Of a stretch of 64,000 bases of DNA, positions 46,372 through 54,964 are shown piece by piece; position 1 is the first letter of the stretch, and each line of letters opens with the position of its first letter. Origin of the DNA: Robertmurraya korlensis. Lineage in GTDB: Bacteria; Bacillota; Bacilli; Bacillales; Cytobacillaceae. Location of the stretch: positions 1 through 64,000 of the forward strand of contig NZ_JAMBNS010000001.1 in the NCBI RefSeq assembly GCF_023715225.1. Reading direction: 5' to 3'. The notes beneath the pieces are model-generated. The model was not told the DNA's origin, did not search any database, and saw nothing but the letters and a program-made list of their open reading frames with translations. Position numbers and translations under genes: made by a program.

Positions 46372-47457
46372 ATGAGTGTTCCAACAATGCCCATTAGCTT
46401 AATGACGGAAGTGTACAGGAAGGTTTTACCTGCTGTTCACAGAGAACTAAGGGGTTGGAAGGCACGAGCGGATGAGATACCGAATCTAGAGCTTCGGAAG
46501 CAAGCGCTAGCTAGCATTGAACACAAAACGTTTCATTGTGAAGGCGGTGGCATTCTTTCTTTAATGGGAATGGACCGCTATGAACAAGCGATTCGCTTTA
46601 TCGTTGCTTATCAGACAATTAGTGATTATTTAGACAATTTATGTGACCGAAGTACTTCTCTTGACCCGAATGATTTTGCTTCCTTGCATGAATCAATGGA
46701 ACATGCACTTACCGTTGGGAAAGAGCAGAAGAATTATTATGAGCATCGTGAAGACCAGGATGATGGAGGGTATTTACATGACCTAGTAGCAACTTGTCAG
46801 GAGGTTCTTGCAGGGTTAGATAAGTACGAAATGATTCGAGAGCATTTGCTGGAATTATGCCGCTATTATTGCGATTTACAAATTCATAAGCATGTTCAAC
46901 ACGAAGAACGAATTCCCCGACTCAAAAACTGGTTTGGTAAACATAGAAACAAAATACCTGAAATGGAGTGGTATGAATTTTCTGCTTGCTCTGGTTCTAC
47001 ATTAGGAATCTTCTGCCTTGTTTCATTTGCAATGAGCGAGGGATTTACTCATCACCATGCGAATTCTATTCGTGAAGGTTATTTCCCTTATGTTCAAGGA
47101 TTACATATTCTTCTAGATTACTTTATCGACCAGGAAGAGGATTTAGATGGTGGTGATCTTAATTTTTGTTTTTACTATAAAGATGAAAAAGCATTGTTTG
47201 AACGACTTAATTATTTTGTAAATGAAGCAGATCGCCATATTGAAAATCTGCCGTATAAAAGGTTTCATCAGTTGATTAACCGAGGTTTATTAGGAATTTA
47301 TTTATCAGATGATAAAGTACGTAATCAAAGAGGGATAAGAAAGCTTTCACGATTAATGATATGGAATTCAGGTCCCGTAGGGTTATTTTTCTACATCAAT
47401 GGACGTTTGTATCGTTCCCTGCAAAAATGGAATATTTTTCGAGCTCGAACACAGTAA
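46372..47457 (+). CDS. ytpB: Tetraprenyl-beta-curcumene synthase YtpB
   Basis: A 361-aa terpene cyclase of the DUF2600 family, known to cyclise tetraprenyl diphosphate into a C35/sesquarterpene precursor. It has the Asp-rich site SDYLDNLCDRS (about 84-94), a second acidic cluster DQEEDLDGGDLNFCFYY and a largely helical fold. GAGGTGA precedes the ATG. The ytpAB pair is co-transcribed and ends in a strong terminator. The matching cyclase for the next step (SqhC) is not in this window. Confidence 0.9.
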   Translation: MSVPTMPISLMTEVYRKVLPAVHRELRGWKARADEIPNLELRKQALASIEHKTFHCEGGGILSLMGMDRYEQAIRFIVAYQTISDYLDNLCDRSTSLDPNDFASLHESMEHALTVGKEQKNYYEHREDQDDGGYLHDLVATCQEVLAGLDKYEMIREHLLELCRYYCDLQIHKHVQHEERIPRLKNWFGKHRNKIPEMEWYEFSACSGSTLGIFCLVSFAMSEGFTHHHANSIREGYFPYVQGLHILLDYFIDQEEDLDGGDLNFCFYYKDEKALFERLNYFVNEADRHIENLPYKRFHQLINRGLLGIYLSDDKVRNQRGIRKLSRLMIWNSGPVGLFFYINGRLYRSLQKWNIFRARTQ

Positions 47458-47460
47458 AAA

Positions 47461-47491
47461 ACAGTCTGAAATCAAATTTCAGACTGTTTTT

Positions 47492-47493
<2 letters not shown>
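47461..47493. terminator. Terminator between ytpB and ytqB
   Basis: ACAGTCTGAAAT and ATTTCAGACTGT pair perfectly around CAA, followed by T6; A5 before it gives the minus strand a T run also. Confidence 0.95.
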
Positions 47494-49026
<1,533 letters not shown>

Positions 49027-49204
49027 TTACGTATCTCCTTACAATCAAAGTATTCTCATTTTATCAGAAAAAGGGTGGACAACCAACTGAATAAATGATT
49101 GGTGAGTTCTGCCACTAGAGAGAAGTTGTAAGAAAAGGGGTACTTGTACAAACTACATATGAAGCATATTGCTTCTTTGTCAGAAGAAAAAGGGGGGCTT
49201 TAGA

Positions 49205-49468
49205 ATGGCAACTCATCAATCCATGATTAACCTCTTTGAGAGATGTAATGCGGTATTACGAAATGCCGAGACACAGTTTAACATAAGCAGTAGGCAGGAT
49301 CATTATAACGATGAGAACTTAGATATTGCTATGAGAGAGCTTGAGGATGCATACAATGATGTCGCAAAAATGGCATTAAGTGCAAATGAGGTACAACGAG
49401 AAGATCTGCACCGCATGAGGCTGCAAATTCAGCAGCTCCAAAACCAAATGACGCTACTTGATCGATAG
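49205..49468 (+). CDS. ytzC: Conserved protein YtzC (DUF2524)
   Basis: An 87-aa helical protein of the DUF2524 family, function unknown. It opens MATHQSMINLFERCNAVLRNAETQFN and ends in a Gln/Leu-rich coiled coil. AGGGGGGCTTTAGA precedes the ATG at 49205. It is followed 10 bp later by a small gene in the same direction. Confidence 0.82.
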   Translation: MATHQSMINLFERCNAVLRNAETQFNISSRQDHYNDENLDIAMRELEDAYNDVAKMALSANEVQREDLHRMRLQIQQLQNQMTLLDR

Positions 49469-49478
49469 GGGGAGAAGG

Positions 49479-49658
49479 ATGAAAAAGCGTTCGAAGCAAA
49501 ACAACCCTGAGCAAAAAACACGAAACGGAATCAACAATCAAGATGTAGAGCTTGGATCTGATTTCGATCAGGTCAAAGCAGCAAAAAAGAAGTATGAAAA
49601 CAAAGGCGGCCAGCCTGTGAAATCAAAGTTTCATCCAGAACCGGAGCAAAGCTCTTAA
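49479..49658 (+). CDS. Small hydrophilic protein of unknown function
   Basis: A 59-aa protein with no hydrophobic stretch, rich in Lys, Asn and Gln (MKKRSKQNNPEQKTRNGIN, later DFDQVKAAKKKYENKGG). GGGGGAGAAGG precedes the ATG 10 bp after ytzC. Composition resembles small spore proteins, but I cannot place it in a family. A terminator follows directly, which supports a real gene. Confidence 0.6.
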   Translation: MKKRSKQNNPEQKTRNGINNQDVELGSDFDQVKAAKKKYENKGGQPVKSKFHPEPEQSS

Positions 49659-49664
49659 TAAGAT

Positions 49665-49699
49665 AAGAGTCCCACAGTCGTTGGGACTCTTACTTTTTT
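49665..49699 (+). terminator. Terminator after the ytzC pair
   Basis: AAGAGTCCCA and TGGGACTCTT pair perfectly around a 7-nt loop and are followed by ACT7. Confidence 0.9.
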
Positions 49700-49753
49700 T
49701 GTTAAGAATTAATTGAATATTTTTACTCTCTTTTTGTCAGTAGAAAATGATTT

Positions 49754-49858
49754 ATGATGTTGTTAATCCTAATCACTTTGTTTGTAATCTCCATCATAAC
49801 CACATACCTATATGATCGAAATCTTCAAACCAGAAAGATACAATACAAACAAGCGTAA
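49754..49858 (+). CDS. Possible 34-aa single-span membrane peptide
   Basis: ATG 49754 opens MMLLILITLFVISIITTYLY followed by the charged tail DRNLQTRKIQYKQA and a stop, right before a hairpin terminator. The hydrophobic helix plus basic tail looks like a small membrane protein. There is no clear Shine-Dalgarno, so this is tentative; I know no family for it. Confidence 0.4.
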   Translation: MMLLILITLFVISIITTYLYDRNLQTRKIQYKQA

Positions 49859-49861
49859 TGA

Positions 49862-49896
49862 ACTAGCTTATTATTGAGCTAGTTTTTTATTTTGCT
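49862..49896 (+). terminator. Terminator after the small ORF
   Basis: AACTAGCT and AGCTAGTT pair around a short loop followed by TTTTATTTT. It implies that something upstream is transcribed separately from the ytzC pair. Confidence 0.8.
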
Positions 49897-50003
49897 CAGA
49901 TGTTTCTAAGCCTGAAGTCTGAGGAGAAGTTAAAGCTTGCGCCTCGCTACATTTTTTCAATCTCCTTCTATAATCAAGGTATAGAATTCAAGGAGGAAGA
50001 AAA

Positions 50004-50723
50004 ATGAAAAAATTTATATATGGTGTAGTGGTAGCAACGGGAGTTTTAATGCTTGCAGGGTGTAATATCTTGGCAGTTGGGAAGGATGCATATGAAAAAA
50101 GCCTATTGGTTGAAAGGGATCAAGCAGAAGAATTGGAGCTTGAGATAAATATGGGAGCGGGAGAATTAACATTGGAACAAGGATCCAAGGAGTGGGTAAC
50201 TGGAGAGGCAAAATACAACAATAAAGATTTAGAGCCTGAGGTTTCCTATAAATTAACCGGAGATACAGGAAAGATTTCTATAGACCAGTCAAAGAGCGAA
50301 GATATCAATGTAAATAAGGGCGGCCTAAAAAATGAATGGAATCTACAGGTTACCAATCAAGTTCCTTTGGAATTAATTGTGAACTCTGGTGCTTCCGCTA
50401 GTACGCTGAACTTATCAGGATTAAAGCTTCAAGACCTTCAAATTAACGCAGGTGTTGGAGATTTTACTGTTGATTTAAGTGGAGACTGGAAGAATAGTTT
50501 CGATGTAACTATGGATATGGGGGTAGGAGTCACAACCTTGATTTTACCAAAAGATGTTGGGGTAAAGGTTATTTCGGAAAAAGGTTTAGGAATAAGATCT
50601 GTGGAAGGATTATCGTCAGAGGGAGATGGAGTCTACGTAAATGACAAGTTTGGTAAAAGTGACGTCACAATAACGGTGAATGCAGATCTTGGTATTGGGG
50701 AGTTTGAGATTAAAGAAGAGTAG
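50004..50723 (+). CDS. Toast-rack lipoprotein
   Basis: A 239-aa secreted lipoprotein: signal peptide with lipobox LAGC (Cys20), then a body of regular short beta strands (LELEINMGAGELTLEQG, LIVNSGASASTLNLSGL, FTVDLSGDW, VGVTTLILP). This is the repetitive pattern of toast-rack and LiaF-C-like domains seen in cell-envelope stress proteins. AAGGAGGAAG precedes the ATG. It stands alone with a terminator; function unknown. Confidence 0.82.
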   Translation: MKKFIYGVVVATGVLMLAGCNILAVGKDAYEKSLLVERDQAEELELEINMGAGELTLEQGSKEWVTGEAKYNNKDLEPEVSYKLTGDTGKISIDQSKSEDINVNKGGLKNEWNLQVTNQVPLELIVNSGASASTLNLSGLKLQDLQINAGVGDFTVDLSGDWKNSFDVTMDMGVGVTTLILPKDVGVKVISEKGLGIRSVEGLSSEGDGVYVNDKFGKSDVTITVNADLGIGEFEIKEE

Positions 50724-50739
50724 TCATTCTTAGGTAGAA

Positions 50740-50770
50740 AAACTGATTGAAATAATCAATCAGTTTTTTT
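50740..50770 (+). terminator. Terminator of the toast-rack lipoprotein gene
   Basis: AAACTGATTGA and TCAATCAGTTT pair around AATAA, followed by TTTT. Confidence 0.9.
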
Positions 50771-50830
50771 CTTCTTTACACTATTATCTGAAAAATATGA
50801 TAATGAAATAAAAAGCAGAGGAGCCATCCT

Positions 50831-52192
50831 ATGATTCAAGCGTTGTCAAAACTTTCGGTGGATACGATTGAAACAATTGTTGAACATGCATTTGAGTGGC
50901 TAGTGGTTGTTGATAGAGAAGGGTTAATTACTTATATAAATAAAAATTATTGTGAGTTTCTTGATGTGAACAGAGATGAAGTAATTGGTGTTCATGTATC
51001 AAAAGTAATTGAGAATTCAAGAATGCATATTGTAGCAAGAACTGGAAAGGAAGAAATTGCAGATCTTCAGTATATTAAAGGCAATTATATGATTGCGAAT
51101 CGTCTCCCTATTTTTTCAAAAGGGGAAGTGATTGGGGCGTTTGGAACCGTTTTCTTTCGAGATACACAAGAATGGATGAAGATGAACTCACATGTAAAGA
51201 GCTTGCTGTCAAAGATGCAAAGTTACATACAAGATCTGGATCGAAGTGTGAAATACTCTTTAGAAGATATTCTTGGGACTTCAAAGCAAATTGTGAGCTT
51301 AAAAGAAAAGGTCAAGATGATTGCGGCGAGTGATATATCGATCCTGATTCGGGGAGAAAGCGGTACGGGAAAGGAGCTTTTTGCACACAGCCTTCATCAA
51401 CTCAGCAATCGAAGTCATCAGCCATTCGTTAAAATCAACTGTGCAGCCATTCCAGAACATCTATTAGAATCTGAGCTTTTTGGCTATGAGGAGGGTGCGT
51501 TCACGGGGGCAAAAAAAGGTGGAAAAAAAGGAAAGTTTCATCTAGCGGATGGAGGAACTCTCTTCTTAGACGAAGTGGGCGATATGCCATTAAATATGCA
51601 GGTAAAGTTGCTGCGTGCACTTCAGGAAGGGGAAATTGAAAGTGTTGGGGCACTAAAGCCAATGAATGTAGATGTTCGGATTATTGCTGCGACTAACCGT
51701 CCTTTAGAAAAAATGATGGAAGAAAAACGATTCCGGGAAGATCTATTTTATCGGATTAATGTTGTTCCCTTTCAAGTACCTTCATTACGAGAAAGAATGG
51801 AAGATATTCCTATTTTATTAGAATATTTTATTAATAAGATTACAAGAAAAAGTGGGAAGAGAATTCACGGAGTAAGTGAAGAGGTTTTTGAAGTGCTTCA
51901 AACATATAGCTGGCCAGGAAATATTCGCGAGTTAGAAAATGTGATAGAGGCTGCCATTCATTTAACAAATGGAGAAAGCATCACAGTCGAGTCCTTACCG
52001 GATTATATTCATGACTCCTCTGTATATCCACTTGGAAAAAGGAAGCTAAAGGAAATATTGGACGAAACCGAGCGAAGAGTTCTTCAGCAAAGCTTAGTAA
52101 AGTATAACCATGATAAGCTTTTGGCAGCTAAAGCACTAGGGATAAGTAAATCAACTATGTATGATAAATTAAAAAAATATGGGCTTGAGTAG
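50831..52192 (+). CDS. Sigma-54-dependent transcriptional activator (PAS-AAA-Fis)
   Basis: A 453-aa bacterial enhancer-binding protein. It has an N-terminal PAS sensor (about 13-120), the AAA+ domain with Walker A GESGTGK (175-181), the sigma-54 contact loop GAFTGA (222-227) and Walker B GGTLFLDEVGDMP, and a C-terminal Fis-type helix-turn-helix (about 415-450, LLAAKALGISKSTMYDKL). It probably activates the GntP/dehydrogenase pair that follows, through the repeats at 52191-52228 and 52323-52340. The ligand sensed by PAS is unknown; 3-hydroxybutyrate is a fair guess. Confidence 0.93.
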   Translation: MIQALSKLSVDTIETIVEHAFEWLVVVDREGLITYINKNYCEFLDVNRDEVIGVHVSKVIENSRMHIVARTGKEEIADLQYIKGNYMIANRLPIFSKGEVIGAFGTVFFRDTQEWMKMNSHVKSLLSKMQSYIQDLDRSVKYSLEDILGTSKQIVSLKEKVKMIAASDISILIRGESGTGKELFAHSLHQLSNRSHQPFVKINCAAIPEHLLESELFGYEEGAFTGAKKGGKKGKFHLADGGTLFLDEVGDMPLNMQVKLLRALQEGEIESVGALKPMNVDVRIIAATNRPLEKMMEEKRFREDLFYRINVVPFQVPSLRERMEDIPILLEYFINKITRKSGKRIHGVSEEVFEVLQTYSWPGNIRELENVIEAAIHLTNGESITVESLPDYIHDSSVYPLGKRKLKEILDETERRVLQQSLVKYNHDKLLAAKALGISKSTMYDKLKKYGLE

Positions 52193-52228
52193 TCCAGAAA
52201 TTCGGAATATGTTCCAGATTTCTGGACT
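52191..52228. promoter_or_regulatory. Upstream activator site 1 / inverted repeat
   Basis: AGTCCAGAAAT (52191-52201) and ATTTCTGGACT (52218-52228) are perfect inverted repeats enclosing TCGGAATATGTTCCAG. It begins at the stop codon of the activator gene and lies about 190 bp before the -12. It may bind the activator, act as a terminator for the activator gene, or both; a T-rich tail is weak. Confidence 0.55.
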
Positions 52229-52322
52229 TCTTTCCGTCTATGATTTTATTAATACTTTTCAGGTAAAGGACATGTTTTTTTTGAAATCTACTCTATGATT
52301 TTTTTAATCTAATAGACTGTTC

Positions 52323-52340
52323 AGTCCAGAAATCCGGAAT
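52323..52340. promoter_or_regulatory. Upstream activator site 2
   Basis: AGTCCAGAAATcCGGAAT repeats 17 of 18 bases of site 1 in direct orientation, 132 bp downstream and about 70 bp before the -12 element. The placement suits an enhancer-binding protein. Confidence 0.55.
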
Positions 52341-52392
52341 GAATGTTCACCAAAAAGTCATAAAAAACACACTACAATAAGGATTAACGGTT

Positions 52393-52409
52393 TGGCACGA
52401 TCCTTGCAT
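52393..52409 (+). promoter_or_regulatory. Sigma-54 (-24/-12) promoter
   Basis: TGGCACgatccTTGCAT has GG and GC ten bases apart and matches the sigma-L/sigma-54 consensus at every key base. It drives the GntP permease and dehydrogenase genes. Confidence 0.92.
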
Positions 52410-52486
52410 AAGTAAAAGGGAAGGGAGGATGCAAAAGAAGAGTGTAACCGTTTGCAATTTAGTGCGACTACAAAGGGGGAAATAAG

Positions 52487-53806
52487 ATGCTAAGTATGAT
52501 TGGTTTAATTGGTGGTTTGGCCTTATTAATTTTCTTAACGATGCGAGGAATGAATTTACTTGTCGCAGGTCCATTATCAGCATTGTTTGTAGCTGTTCTG
52601 AATGGAATGCCATTGTTTCCACAACTTGTGGCAGAAGGGGAAGCGAACCTTGTTGGAAACTATATGTCTGGTTTCTCTAGCTTTGTTACGGCATGGTATT
52701 TAATGTTCCTTCTAGGGGCTATCTTTGGAAAAGTTATGGAAGATAGCGGTGCAGCTGATTCAGTTTCTAGGCTAATTGTTGAGAAGCTTGGAATGAAGTA
52801 TGCCATTCTTGCCATTGTTGCTGCCTGTGCGGTCTTAACATATGGAGGAGTAAGTTTGTTCGTGGTGGCCTTTTCTGTCTATCCGATGGCACTTAGTTTG
52901 TTTAAACAAGCAAACTTACCACGACGTTTTATACCAGCAGCATTAGCCTTCGGATCGGTTACCTTTACGATGACCTCTGCTGGCTCACCGGAAATTCAAA
53001 ACTGGATTCCAATCGATTATTTGAATACTTCTCCTTATGCGGGTTGGGAAGTTAGCCTAATTGTTGCCGTATTTATGATGATTTTTGGTTATTGGTGGCT
53101 AAAGCGCATGATTACAAAAGCGGTGGAAAAAGGGGAGCGCTTTGTTGAACGAGATGGTGATCCAGTCAATGAAGAAAGACAACTACCAAATCCTTTAATG
53201 GGTATTTTGCCGTTAGTCGTGGTTCTTGCGATTTCATTTATTTTCCATGATTCCTTAAAGCAATCGGCACTTATCATTGCTCTCTTAGGTGGTGTTATCG
53301 CGACGTATGCCCTTAACCGTAAATACTTTAAAAACTTTTGGAGTGCTGTTTCAGAAGGAACTCTTGGAGCATTGATTGCCATAGGAAATACAGCTGCTGT
53401 TGTTGGATTTGGTGGTGTAGCGAAGGCAGTTCCTGCATTTGGAGTGGCTGTTGACTTTATGACGAGCATTCCGGGAAGCCCTCTTATTGGAGGGGCGATA
53501 GCAGTTAGTGTCATTGCTGGTATGACAGGATCAGCCTCTGGTGGTCAAGCGATTGCATTGCCATTGCTTGCCCCTCACTACATGGATATGGGAGTCAATC
53601 CGGAAGCACTCCACCGTGTCGTGGCTATTTCATCTGGAGCATTGGACTCTCTCCCACATAACGGATATGTGGTCACCACGGTTCGAGCCATTTGTGGGGA
53701 AAGTCATAAGGATGCATACAATCCAGTTGGTGCAGTAACCGTCATAGTACCTACTCTAGGTGTGATTCTGGCGATTATTTTGTTCTCTTTAGGTGTAGGA
53801 ATCTAG
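52487..53806 (+). CDS. GntP-family permease (probable 3-hydroxybutyrate uptake)
   Basis: A 439-aa membrane carrier with about twelve helices. It belongs to the GntP/CitMHS-like group (early MRGMNLLVAGPLSALFVAVLNG, late GALDSLPHNGYVVTT). Family members carry gluconate or hydroxy acids. The 3-hydroxybutyrate dehydrogenase gene 13 bp downstream suggests that substrate, as in the B. subtilis yxjC-yxjF region. AAAGGGGG precedes the ATG. It is controlled by the sigma-54 promoter. Confidence 0.85.
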   Translation: MLSMIGLIGGLALLIFLTMRGMNLLVAGPLSALFVAVLNGMPLFPQLVAEGEANLVGNYMSGFSSFVTAWYLMFLLGAIFGKVMEDSGAADSVSRLIVEKLGMKYAILAIVAACAVLTYGGVSLFVVAFSVYPMALSLFKQANLPRRFIPAALAFGSVTFTMTSAGSPEIQNWIPIDYLNTSPYAGWEVSLIVAVFMMIFGYWWLKRMITKAVEKGERFVERDGDPVNEERQLPNPLMGILPLVVVLAISFIFHDSLKQSALIIALLGGVIATYALNRKYFKNFWSAVSEGTLGALIAIGNTAAVVGFGGVAKAVPAFGVAVDFMTSIPGSPLIGGAIAVSVIAGMTGSASGGQAIALPLLAPHYMDMGVNPEALHRVVAISSGALDSLPHNGYVVTTVRAICGESHKDAYNPVGAVTVIVPTLGVILAIILFSLGVGI

Positions 53807-53819
53807 AAAGGAGTTTCTT

Positions 53820-54596
53820 ATGAAGGACCAATCGATTGTTTTTGTAACGGGGGCAGCCCAGGGAATCGGGTATGAGATTAGTAGAAAGTTTGCTGAGCAA
53901 GGTGCAAAGATTGTCTTAACGGATGTCAATGAAGAAGCGGTTGTCACTTCAGCAAACGAGCTTCGAGCGTTAGGTTTTGAGGCAATGGGAATCAAATGCG
54001 ATGTAACAAAAGAAGTAGAAATTATTGCAGCAATTGAACAGGTGATTTCTCATTTAGGATCTATTGATGTGTTAATCAATAATGCAGGACTTCAACATGT
54101 ATCTTCTATTGAGGATTTTCCTACAGAAAGGTTTGAGCTGCTGATAAAAGTCATGTTAACGGCACCGTTTATGTTAACAAAGCATGTATTGCCTCATATG
54201 AAAACACAAGGCTTCGGGCGAATCATTAATATGTCTTCTATCAATGGGTTAGTTGGGTTCGCTGGTAAAGCCGCATACAATAGTGCGAAGCATGGGGTGA
54301 TAGGGTTAACGAAAGTAACGGCCTTAGAAGCAGCAACCTATGGGATTACGGTGAATGCTCTTTGCCCTGGTTATGTAGACACTCCTCTGGTACGAAATCA
54401 GCTAGCCGATCTGGCCAGGACGAGAGGAGTAGAGCTAGAAAGAGTTCTCGAGGATGTTATTTACCCACTCGTCCCACAAAAACGCTTGTTAACTGTTGAC
54501 GAGATTGCGAGTTACGCGATTTTTCTAGCAAGTGAAGCGGCGAAAGGGATTACTGGTCAAGCGGTTGTTATTGACGCAGGCTATACGGTTCAGTAA
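53820..54596 (+). CDS. bdhA: 3-hydroxybutyrate dehydrogenase
   Basis: A 258-aa short-chain dehydrogenase that oxidises 3-hydroxybutyrate to acetoacetate with NAD. It has the TGAAQGIG cofactor loop (about 10-17), the NNAG motif, the catalytic Ser in NMSSINGLVGF and the YNSAKHG Tyr/Lys pair. The stretches AGLQHVSSIEDFP and CPGYVDTPLVRNQ are typical of 3-hydroxybutyrate dehydrogenases. It is the second gene of the sigma-54 operon and uses ATG 53820 after AAAGGAG. Confidence 0.9.
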   Translation: MKDQSIVFVTGAAQGIGYEISRKFAEQGAKIVLTDVNEEAVVTSANELRALGFEAMGIKCDVTKEVEIIAAIEQVISHLGSIDVLINNAGLQHVSSIEDFPTERFELLIKVMLTAPFMLTKHVLPHMKTQGFGRIINMSSINGLVGFAGKAAYNSAKHGVIGLTKVTALEAATYGITVNALCPGYVDTPLVRNQLADLARTRGVELERVLEDVIYPLVPQKRLLTVDEIASYAIFLASEAAKGITGQAVVIDAGYTVQ

Positions 54597-54610
54597 AAAA
54601 TACACACACT

Positions 54611-54714
54611 CTACTCCTTATCATCATATGCTACAAAACACAACTTGCATCAAGCTAGAAAATACACTACAATAGCATCATACTTAAATATGTGGTGACC
54701 ATGATAAGGAGTAG
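54611..54714. repeat. 14-bp perfect inverted repeat around the leuS promoter
   Basis: CTACTCCTTATCAT (54611-54624) is the exact complement of ATGATAAGGAGTAG (54701-54714), 76 bp apart. The left arm lies before the leuS promoter and the right arm at the start of the T-box leader. Confidence 0.75.
54645..54673 (+). promoter_or_regulatory. leuS promoter
   Basis: TTGCAT (54645-54650), 17-bp spacer, TACAAT (54668-54673), about 30 bp ahead of the T-box stem I. Confidence 0.7.
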
Positions 54715-54930
54715 TAGTGAGAATTACCTGAAAGTAGAGAGTTGACGGATGGTGAAAGTCAACCAGGTGTCCATGAACTCGCCTTTGAGTCGCAAGTGTG
54801 AAAGAAAAGTAATGCTTGCCGTATTCCGCGTTAAGGATAATGAAGCGAGTGACTTGTGCACTAATGTGGGTGGTACCGCGGGAGATTCTACATAATCCTC
54901 TCGTCCCTTTTTATAGGGACGGGATTTTTT
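54700..54930 (+). promoter_or_regulatory. T-box leader, leucine-specific
   Basis: It contains stem I with a specifier loop whose codon CTC (54778-54780, in GAACTCGCC) is leucine, the T-box proper AATGTGGGTGGTACCGCGG (54863-54881) and a terminator: CTCGTCCC (54900-54907) pairs with GGGACGGG (54916-54923) before ATTTTTT. Uncharged tRNA-Leu should bind and allow leuS transcription. Confidence 0.95.
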
Positions 54931-54964
54931 GCGTTTAAACAAGTATTTTTAGGAGGAATTAAAA

